Shown here one piece after another: positions 1 to 4,968 of a stretch of 9,669 bases of DNA (position 1 is its first letter; every line of letters begins with the position of its first letter). A program made the translations under genes and the position numbers. Source of the stretch: Treponema sp. (GTDB lineage: Bacteria > Spirochaetota > Spirochaetia > Treponematales > Treponemataceae); NCBI GenBank assembly GCA_003455655.1, contig DMQP01000227.1, positions 1-9,669 of the forward strand, read 5' to 3'. A model generated the notes under the pieces. It saw only the letters and a program-made list of their open reading frames with translations, was not told the origin of the DNA and did not search any database.

Positions 1-584
1 TATTTGGAAAGAGACATCTTTTTATTCCGCGTCTTCTTGCCATTTTACTTTTTGTACTCTTTGCAGGCCTTTCGCCTTCGCTTTTTAGAGCCTTACTTTG
101 TTCACTTATTATGATGATTTCGTCTCGCATCTTCTGTTCACGAATGTCTTTTTTACATGTACTTTCGGCAGTTTTTTTAATTCATATTGTTGTGCGACCA
201 CAAGACTGTTATGAAATTGCTTTTATACTTTCATATCTTTCTCTTGCAGGAATTCTTATTTTCTCTGACATTCTCAGTGTAGTCTTAATAAATGCTTTCC
301 CAGAAAAAATTGCAACTTCGCTTGCAGCCTCTGTGGGAGCGCAAACAGCAACTGCGCCTGTTTCAATGTCTGTCTTTGGTTGCATAACTCCTATAGGTAT
401 TTTTTCTACCGTGATTGTTTCTCCTCTCATAAGCATTTTTCTTACCGCTGCAATTATTGCAATAGTACTTTCTCTTTGTATTCCTCTTTGTGCGCAAGTT
501 ATGGGCTCTATACTGAATGCAGGCTTTTGCTGTATTATGTTTTTTGTAAAACTATTTGCGGCTTTTCCCACAATTACGCTTTAA
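1..584 (+). CDS. ComEC/Rec2-type competence channel protein, 3' part (5' end outside window)
   Basis: The reading frame is open from the window edge (first full codon at 3) to TAA at 582-584, giving 193 visible residues. They are very hydrophobic, with several membrane segments. The stretch GLSPSLFRA is the usual 'G-x-S-P-S-x-x-R-A' signature of the ComEC competence domain. It is followed by a segment resembling the 'GFxLSxxAxxGI' region (AFILSYLSLAGILIFS), then ASVGAQTATAPVSMSVFG and a hydrophobic 'SPLI' segment, as in the family. ComEC forms the inner-membrane pore that takes up single-stranded DNA during transformation. The protein stops right after the competence domain (ending FAAFPTITL), so the C-terminal metallo-beta-lactamase-like domain of many ComEC proteins is absent. 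The gene lies 16 nt upstream of rsmA on the same strand and is probably in the same operon. Family assignment is fairly sure; a role in natural transformation is not shown. Confidence 0.8.
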   Translation, partial: FGKRHLFIPRLLAILLFVLFAGLSPSLFRALLCSLIMMISSRIFCSRMSFLHVLSAVFLIHIVVRPQDCYEIAFILSYLSLAGILIFSDILSVVLINAFPEKIATSLAASVGAQTATAPVSMSVFGCITPIGIFSTVIVSPLISIFLTAAIIAIVLSLCIPLCAQVMGSILNAGFCCIMFFVKLFAAFPTITL

Positions 585-587
585 TTC

Positions 588-595
588 AAAAGAGG
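588..595 (+). promoter_or_regulatory. Ribosome binding site that decides the rsmA start
   Basis: AAAGAGG lies just after the comEC stop, five to seven bases before ATG at 601. This favours 601 over the in-frame ATG at 556, which would lie inside comEC, lacks such a site and would add 15 residues with no family match. Confidence 0.7.
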
Positions 596-600
596 TTACA

Positions 601-1497
601 ATGCAGCATCCTGATTACGATTCACCCAATGCACTGAAAGAATTTATGGAGCAGAGTGGACTTGCCATGCAAAAAAAATTCGGACAGAATTTTATGGTTA
701 CTCGCTCTGCACGAGAAAAAATTGTTTCGACATTGGGAGCACAAAAAGGTAACTGCGTCTGGGAAGTAGGTCCTGGTTTAGGAAGCATGACAGAACTCCT
801 TTTAAAAACCGGTGCACAGGTAACTGCTTTTGAAATTGACAAAGGCTTTATTCAACTGCTACCACAATTTTTTGAAAACGAAAATAAGACAGGAACTTTT
901 ACTCTAGTACAGGGAGATGTTCTCAAAACTTGGCACAAAGAAGCATTGCAACTGAACAAAAACAATCAAGTCTTTTTGTTTGGAAACTTACCTTACAACA
1001 TTGCAGCAACTTTTATAGCAGACACAATAACAAAAGGTTTTGTCTTTGACCGTTGCGTTTTTACTGTTCAAAAAGAAGTTGCTCTTAGAATGGCAGCCGC
1101 TCCCTCAACACCAAACTATTCTGCATTTTCTGTCTTATGTCAAAAAGAATATACTGTTAAAAACTTTATGGAACTACCACCTGCTGCCTTTTGGCCTAGA
1201 CCACAAGTTGCTTCACAAGCAGTGCTCTTAACCAAAAGAGAACCTGCCTTAACATGTAAAGATCCTGCTTTTTTTGTTCGAATGGTACACGCACTTTTTG
1301 CAAGCAGACGAAAAACACTTTCTAACAACATAAAAGCTATACTTCCTTCTTGGGTAGATGCAGATGCAATTTTCAATTCTTGCGGTATTGCAAAAACACA
1401 AAGAGCAGAAAACCTTACGGTTGAACAGTTTCTACAGTTGAGTGAAACAGCTCAATCTGCTATGATGGCAGTTGGAGGAAAGGAAAGTGGAAACTGA
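601..1497 (+). CDS. rsmA: 16S rRNA (adenine(1518)-N6/adenine(1519)-N6)-dimethyltransferase RsmA/KsgA
   Basis: This 298-residue protein matches the usual KsgA length and motifs. KKFGQNFMV (25-33) corresponds to the family 'KxLGQNFL' start. EVGPGLGS (55-62) is the SAM-binding motif I, and FEID (77-80) is the acidic end of strand 2. QGDV (104-107) is the adenine-contact region, and NLPYNI (129-134) is the catalytic motif IV. VQKEVALRMAA (156-166), FASRRKTLSNNIK (233-245) and RAENLTVEQF (268-277) are also typical. The enzyme transfers four methyl groups from SAM to two adjacent adenines in the 3' terminal hairpin of 16S rRNA, a late quality step in 30S subunit assembly; loss gives kasugamycin resistance in other bacteria. 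The start at 601 is chosen by its ribosome binding site. The end overlaps the yggS start by 11 nt, so the two are probably coupled. I see no missing catalytic residue. Confidence 0.96.
   Translation: MQHPDYDSPNALKEFMEQSGLAMQKKFGQNFMVTRSAREKIVSTLGAQKGNCVWEVGPGLGSMTELLLKTGAQVTAFEIDKGFIQLLPQFFENENKTGTFTLVQGDVLKTWHKEALQLNKNNQVFLFGNLPYNIAATFIADTITKGFVFDRCVFTVQKEVALRMAAAPSTPNYSAFSVLCQKEYTVKNFMELPPAAFWPRPQVASQAVLLTKREPALTCKDPAFFVRMVHALFASRRKTLSNNIKAILPSWVDADAIFNSCGIAKTQRAENLTVEQFLQLSETAQSAMMAVGGKESGN
1474..1478 (+). promoter_or_regulatory. GGAGG ribosome binding site for yggS, inside the rsmA coding end
   Basis: GGAGG lies 8 nt before GTG 1487 and within the last eight codons of rsmA. Ribosomes finishing rsmA would uncover and reach it, which points to coupled translation and decides the GTG start. 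Confidence 0.7.
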
Positions 1498-2215
1498 AAG
1501 CATTGCAGAAAATCTTGCACATATCCAAGAGCAAATTCGTGATGCAGAAAAAAAATCTGGCCGAAAACCAGGTTCTGTTCGTTTGTGCGCAGTAAGCAAA
1601 TTTCATCCAGTTCAAGCAGTGGTAGAAGCCGTAGAAGCAGGACAGTTACTCTTTGGCGAAAACCGAGTCCAAGAAGCCTTTGCTAAATTTTCAGAATTAC
1701 AGACTCTTACTTCTAAGCCTTACCAACTTCATATTATTGGAACACTCCAAAGAAATAAAATAAAAAAAGCAGTTGAATGTGCAACTTGCATACAATCAGT
1801 TGATCGAAAAGAAGTTCTTGAAGACATACAAAAACATGCATTTGCTTTAGGTAAGAAAATAGACATTATGTTTGAAATACATACAGGCGAAGAATCAAAA
1901 GCTGGCATTGCAAGTACAGATGAACTTTTTATGTATGCAGAGCGATGTGCCAAAAATGAATTTCCCAACATTACACCTCTTGGTCTTATGACTATGGCTC
2001 CGCTTACCCAAGACACAGATGCAATAAAACATTCATTCGAAACACTGAGAACATTAAGAGAAAAACTCAACACTCAATTTCCGACCTTAGCCATACATGA
2101 ATTAAGTATGGGAATGAGTGCCGATTTTATTACTGCAATCGAAGAAGGCAGCACTATGGTTCGTATAGGAACTGCAATTTTCGGTCAAAGGCAGTACGGA
2201 GCAACATCGGCATGA
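1487..2215 (+). CDS. yggS: YggS/PROSC family PLP-binding homeostasis protein
   Basis: The 242-residue product is a single fold-type III alanine-racemase-like barrel. CAVSKFHP (34-41) carries the PLP Schiff-base lysine, Lys38. FGENRVQEA (56-64), HIIGTLQRNKIK (82-93), SVDR (104-107), EIHTGEESKAGI (130-141) and GLMTMAP (166-172) follow in family order. The phosphate-binding signature near the end (ELSMGMSADF, GSTMVRIGTAIFG, 205-233) is intact. YggS proteins bind pyridoxal 5'-phosphate and affect vitamin B6 and amino-acid homeostasis; no catalytic reaction is firmly established. I place the start at GTG 1487 because GGAGG at 1474-1478 sits 8 nt upstream. An in-frame TTG at 1472 would include that site in the coding region. 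The gene starts inside the rsmA end and shares an ATGA overlap (2212-2215) with the next gene. Confidence 0.93.
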   Translation: METESIAENLAHIQEQIRDAEKKSGRKPGSVRLCAVSKFHPVQAVVEAVEAGQLLFGENRVQEAFAKFSELQTLTSKPYQLHIIGTLQRNKIKKAVECATCIQSVDRKEVLEDIQKHAFALGKKIDIMFEIHTGEESKAGIASTDELFMYAERCAKNEFPNITPLGLMTMAPLTQDTDAIKHSFETLRTLREKLNTQFPTLAIHELSMGMSADFITAIEEGSTMVRIGTAIFGQRQYGATSA

Positions 2216-2688
2216 AAAAAAGCCTTCTTTCTGTCATTCTACTCAGTCTTGTAATTTCTCTTGCGCCCGCAACATTGTATGCTCAGACAGAAGACACGAC
2301 GCCAGTTCCCTACGAAGAAGAAGAATTTCCTCAGTGGATGCTTGATGTACGAAGATTTGAAATTATTTCTGTAGGTTCGCTTCCCTTTACCATGTTAGGC
2401 ACATCACTCGTTTACAGTGGCGTTATGGTTGCAACAGGACAGTTGGCATCTTTTCCTAACCCCTTTGACAAAACAGCTCCGCAATTAACTACAAACGATC
2501 AACTTGCAGTTTTAGGCATTGCCGCTTGCATTAGTATAGGCATTGGTCTTACAGATTTAATCATTACTCTTGTTAAACGTAATTCAGCAAAGAAGGCACT
2601 TGAACAAGAAGAAGCACAAACAGGGCAGGTGATTATTACGCCTCAAGAAGCAGGCAATTTACTCCGTAAAAACACGGAGGATGAATAA
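2212..2688 (+). CDS. Small exported/membrane protein of unknown function
   Basis: I do not recognise a named family for this 158-residue protein. Residues 1-24 form a clear signal peptide (KK, a long Leu/Ile/Val core, then LYA before Gln25). An acidic stretch follows (YEEEEFPQW, 34-42), then DVRRFEIISVGSLPF leading into a first hydrophobic segment (about 52-76). A Pro/Phe/Asn-containing loop precedes a second hydrophobic segment (about 98-121). The charged tail runs to residue 158 (KRNSAKKALEQEEAQ and later NTEDE). This suggests an inner-membrane protein with two helices, or a periplasmic protein whose hydrophobic segments insert. Its start overlaps yggS by ATGA and its stop overlaps the next gene by TAATG, with GGAG at 2198-2201 as a possible ribosome site 10 nt upstream. 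Such strict coupling implies steady co-expression with yggS and the synthase, but gives no function. Confidence 0.8.
   Translation: MKKSLLSVILLSLVISLAPATLYAQTEDTTPVPYEEEEFPQWMLDVRRFEIISVGSLPFTMLGTSLVYSGVMVATGQLASFPNPFDKTAPQLTTNDQLAVLGIAACISIGIGLTDLIITLVKRNSAKKALEQEEAQTGQVIITPQEAGNLLRKNTEDE
2676..2680 (+). promoter_or_regulatory. GGAGG ribosome binding site for the S4-type pseudouridine synthase
   Basis: GGAGG lies 7 nt before ATG 2688, inside the end of the small membrane-protein gene, whose TAA shares its last A with that ATG. It supports the start and indicates re-initiation or coupling. Confidence 0.7.
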
Positions 2689-3680
2689 TGCCTTTTTTCA
2701 GTGCAAAGGTTCCCACAAGTTACACTCAAAATGAACGTCTAGATACATATATTGCTTCCTTACCCAACGGCATGAACCGTAGCAAGCTAAAATCTGGAGT
2801 TCATGAAATACTGCTTAACGGAAAAAAAGTAAAACTTTCTGCAAAAGTAAAAGCAAATGATCAGATAGACATTCAGTGGGAAGACAACATTCCCGAAGAC
2901 ATTGAACCGCAAAATATACCGCTGGACATTCTCTACGAAGACCAAAATGTATGTGTTATAAACAAAGCCCAGGGCATGGTAACTCATCCAGCATGTGGCA
3001 ACTGGGATCACACCTTAGTAAACGCACTTTTGTTTCACTGGAATATGAATGCTATTAACGCACAAAAAACAGGCTCTATGGCAAACATTCTACAAAGCAG
3101 ACGCCCTGGAATTGTTCACCGCTTAGACAAAGATACTTCTGGAGTTATTATTACAGCAAAAAACAGAGATGCAGAAGAGTGGCTTCAAAGTCAGTTTCAA
3201 TCTCATCGTCGGGTAAAAAAAGAATACATAGCAATCTGCATAGGTCGGCCACAACATCAGCATGGAATCATAAAAACAAAAATAATAAGAGATCCAAAAA
3301 ACAGAAAACGCTTTCGAGCAGTTGAACTTGACGACCCCACCTACAGCGACCAAGGAAAATACGCAGAAAGTTCATATCGCTGTATTTCTTGCTACGGAGA
3401 ATACTCTCTCATAAAGATTCGCATTGCAACTGGAAGAACACATCAGATTCGTGTTCACATGAAATATCTTAACTGTCCTATTCTAGGAGACTCTGTGTAT
3501 GCTCCTAAAGACAGAAAATTTCCCTCTGCAAGTCTTATGCTTCATGCACGAAGATTAAGAATCACTCTTCCTGACAATACAAGAAAAACTTTTACTGCAC
3601 CAACGCCACAACGCTTTAAGGAAATTCAGCACATTCTTAAAAAAGAATACAAAAAAACAATTCTTCCAATTGACAGGTAA
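2688..3680 (+). CDS. RluA-family pseudouridine synthase with S4 domain (RluC/RluD type)
   Basis: The 330-residue protein starts with an S4 RNA-binding domain (about 15-70; ERLDTYIA, NRSKLKSGV, LLNGKKVKLSAKVKANDQI). The RluA catalytic domain follows. ILYEDQNVCVINKAQGMVTHP (81-101) is the 'DVLVVNKPxGMVVHP' strand, with Lys-Ala in place of Lys-Pro. RPGIVHRLDKDTSG (139-152) holds the catalytic Asp147. TGRTHQIRVHM (248-258) and PILGDSVY (264-271) form the conserved C-terminal signature. Members isomerise uridine to pseudouridine, classically in 23S rRNA helix 69 (RluD) or at the RluC sites. Domain order and length fit RluC/RluD, but the exact target base cannot be read from sequence, so I give no symbol. 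It overlaps the preceding gene by 1 nt and is 3 nt from a second, shorter RluA-family gene. Confidence 0.92.
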   Translation: MPFFSAKVPTSYTQNERLDTYIASLPNGMNRSKLKSGVHEILLNGKKVKLSAKVKANDQIDIQWEDNIPEDIEPQNIPLDILYEDQNVCVINKAQGMVTHPACGNWDHTLVNALLFHWNMNAINAQKTGSMANILQSRRPGIVHRLDKDTSGVIITAKNRDAEEWLQSQFQSHRRVKKEYIAICIGRPQHQHGIIKTKIIRDPKNRKRFRAVELDDPTYSDQGKYAESSYRCISCYGEYSLIKIRIATGRTHQIRVHMKYLNCPILGDSVYAPKDRKFPSASLMLHARRLRITLPDNTRKTFTAPTPQRFKEIQHILKKEYKKTILPIDR

Positions 3681-3683
3681 ACC

Positions 3684-4418
3684 ATGAGTAACTGTTCCAT
3701 TACCGTACTTCAAGAACCCAGTGAAGAAAATCCTTTTGTAGTGATCTACAAACCCTCACACCTTGCGACAGCTCCCTTACAAGAAGGTGAAGACTGTGCG
3801 CTTACACAGGCTGTGCAATTATTTCCTCAAATAAAACAAGTTAAGGGAAAAAAACAAATTGAATACGGACTCATGCACCGTCTTGATACAGAAACAGAAG
3901 GTTTGCTGCTTATTGCAACAACACAAAGTGCCTACGATGCATTATGGGAAAGTCAAGCGTTAGGAAACTTTGTTAAAAGCTATCATGCTTTTTGTGATGC
4001 GCTTACACCAAAGAGTGAAGATGCTTTTCCTCCCTGTCCCATTGCACTTTCTGTCAAAGATAGTCCTCAGACAGTTTTTCTTACTTCAAGATTCAGAGCC
4101 TACGGAAAGGGCGCTCGGCAAGTAAGACCTGTTATCGAAGAAAGCGGAAAGTATCAGAAAAAAAAGGCATCAGATAAAGTCTACACAACAAAGATTACAC
4201 TTTTTCAAAGTGCTCTCGGAATTGAAGCTGAATGTTCTATTTCAAGCGGATACCGACACCAAGTACGTTGCCACCTTGCCTGGTTGGGCTTTCCGGTACA
4301 AAATGACAAATTGTATAATTCTTTAGCAGGGGAAACAACAAAAGAACTAAAGTTTAAAGCAAGCGCCTTTTCTTTTCCTCATCCACTTACACAAGAGACG
4401 CTTTTCTTTAAGGCATAA
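3684..4418 (+). CDS. Second RluA-family pseudouridine synthase, no S4 domain
   Basis: The 244-residue protein starts almost directly with the RluA catalytic fold: FVVIYKPSHLATAP (18-31), then MHRLDTETEGLLLIA (64-78) with catalytic Asp68. SRFRAYGKGARQVRPV (135-150) is a stretch also seen in some RluA-type enzymes. SGYRHQVRCHLAWLGFPVQND (188-208) is a diverged form of the 'GRTHQIRVHLxxxGxPIxGD' signature. The RNA-binding S4 domain of its neighbour is missing, and there is no room for one because the start is only 3 nt past the previous stop. The ribosome site is weak (AGG at 3675-3677), which fits coupling to the gene before. The likely role is pseudouridylation of tRNA or rRNA at a site different from its neighbour's; the target is unknown. 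Its stop codon abuts the A-tract that serves as the T-tract of the convergent tRNA terminator. Confidence 0.88.
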   Translation: MSNCSITVLQEPSEENPFVVIYKPSHLATAPLQEGEDCALTQAVQLFPQIKQVKGKKQIEYGLMHRLDTETEGLLLIATTQSAYDALWESQALGNFVKSYHAFCDALTPKSEDAFPPCPIALSVKDSPQTVFLTSRFRAYGKGARQVRPVIEESGKYQKKKASDKVYTTKITLFQSALGIEAECSISSGYRHQVRCHLAWLGFPVQNDKLYNSLAGETTKELKFKASAFSFPHPLTQETLFFKA

Positions 4419-4444
4419 AAAAAATCCAGCCGAATGACTGGATT
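4417..4444 (-). terminator. Intrinsic terminator of tRNA-Leu
   Basis: On the minus strand AATCCAG pairs with CTGGATT (7 bp; plus-strand 4438-4444 and 4423-4429) around an 8-nt loop, and a run of eight T follows (plus-strand A 4417-4424, the last two A also in the stem). There is no T-run on the plus-strand side, so it should act only for leftward transcription. Its hairpin starts 3 nt after the tRNA discriminator, so the 3' trailer is very short. The T-tract overlaps the stop codon of the convergent synthase gene. Confidence 0.8.
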
Positions 4445-4447
4445 GTA

Positions 4448-4531
4448 TGCCCGGAACAAGACTTGAACTTGCACACCCGTGAAGGCTCTAGTACCTGAAA
4501 CTAGCGTGTCTACCAATTCCACCATCCGGGC
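4448..4531 (-). tRNA. tRNA-Leu (anticodon CAG)
   Basis: The 84-nt gene folds fully. The acceptor stem is GCCCGGA/TCCGGGC (7 bp) with discriminator A at 4448. The D-stem is GTG/CAC with a GG-containing loop (AATTGGTAGA). The anticodon stem CTAGT/ACTAG carries loop TTCAGGT, giving anticodon CAG at 4495-4497 (reads CUG) with G37. The variable region is 15 nt with a short GCC/GGU stem, as expected of the long-arm class II tRNAs, and the T arm is GCAAG/CTTGT with loop TTCAAGT. Discriminator A and the long variable arm both fit leucine identity. No CCA is encoded (TAC follows), so the tail must be added by CCA-adding enzyme. It has its own promoter and terminator. Confidence 0.96.
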
Positions 4532-4541
4532 AAGTGTTTGT

Positions 4542-4570
4542 ACTATAACAAAAGGACCTTCTTTTGTCAA
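4542..4570 (-). promoter_or_regulatory. Sigma-70-type promoter of tRNA-Leu
   Basis: On the minus strand a perfect -35 box TTGACA (plus-strand 4565-4570) is followed after exactly 17 nt by the -10 box TATAGT (4542-4547). The mature tRNA 5' end is 10 nt after the -10 box, so the leader should be only about 3-4 nt. The -35 box overlaps the TGA stop (4567-4569) of the zinc-ribbon gene. The spacer holds an inverted repeat, described separately. Confidence 0.85.
4548..4567. repeat. Inverted repeat inside the tRNA-Leu promoter spacer
   Basis: ACAAAAG (4548-4554) is inverted as CTTTTGT (4561-4567) around a 6-nt centre, so it fills nearly the entire spacer between the -35 and -10 boxes. It could be a weak hairpin at the end of the upstream zinc-ribbon transcript, an operator, or chance in AT-rich DNA. 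The stem is mostly A-T pairs, so I do not call it a terminator. Confidence 0.5.
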
Positions 4571-4968
4571 TATCCACAGCGTATGACGAGTACGACAATA
4601 ATCAAGGCAAGAACAAGTAAAGACAAAAGATACAGCCAACGAGGTGCATCATCTGACACAACACCAAAATCACCTGATTTTTCTTTTTGACTTTTAAATG
4701 CTTTTTTGATTTTTTTCTTTGACTTTAAAGATAATTTGTGTTTGCTTTCATCTGAACTTGCAGTTCCATACTGATCAGAAGAAGGCATAGCATAGTGACA
4801 CTTAGGACAACCCGTTTTAAAAGTTCGGGCATCTCCTGTAAAGCCACACTGAGGACAACGGACAGAAGAAAAAAACTTTCCACACTTAGGACAAAAGCGA
4901 GCATTAGCTGCAACTTCTGCCCCACAGTATTCGCAAAAATATTTTGCTTTTTCTTTTGCCAAAGCCAT
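4567..4968 (-). CDS. Double zinc-ribbon protein with C-terminal membrane anchor
   Basis: The 133-residue protein has two four-cysteine zinc-ribbon modules. Cys12/Cys15 with Cys26/Cys29 form FCEYCGAEVAANARFCPKCG; Cys38/Cys41 with Cys54/Cys57 form CPQCGFTG...CPKCH. A Ser-rich, charged linker leads to a very basic patch (KSKKKIKKAFKSQKEK, 82-97). One hydrophobic segment (about 111-129, WLYLLSLLVLALIIVVLVI) then ends only four residues before the stop. This predicts a tail-anchored protein with both zinc ribbons in the cytoplasm. Such modules often bind protein or nucleic acid, but I do not recognise a specific function. The start ATG overlaps the upstream gene's stop (TAATG), with GGAGAG 6 nt before it (plus-strand 4975-4980), so translation is probably coupled to the secreted-protein gene. 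The stop lies within the tRNA-Leu promoter. Confidence 0.85.
   Translation of the reverse strand: MALAKEKAKYFCEYCGAEVAANARFCPKCGKFFSSVRCPQCGFTGDARTFKTGCPKCHYAMPSSDQYGTASSDESKHKLSLKSKKKIKKAFKSQKEKSGDFGVVSDDAPRWLYLLSLLVLALIIVVLVIRCGY

Noticed and set aside
209..571. 120-codon antisense frame within the comEC-like gene
   Set aside because: It mirrors a clear membrane-domain gene, has no ribosome site that I can see and no recognisable motif.
556..600. Longer rsmA starting at ATG 556
   Set aside because: It would overlap the comEC end and add 15 residues unlike the family. The ribosome site fits ATG 601.
835..840. TTGACA within rsmA as a -35 box
   Set aside because: No acceptable -10 box follows at 16-18 nt; this is a coding coincidence (Ile-Asp codons).
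1729..2073. 114-codon antisense frame within yggS
   Set aside because: The forward strand codes for an intact conserved family across the whole stretch; this is a shadow.
3670..3675. TTGACA before the second synthase gene as a promoter
   Set aside because: The position for a -10 box would be inside the coding start and reads TGTTCC, a poor match. The gene looks coupled to its neighbour instead.
4379..4639. 86-codon minus-strand frame across the tRNA gene
   Set aside because: It covers the tRNA, its promoter and the ends of two genes; an artefact of an open frame.
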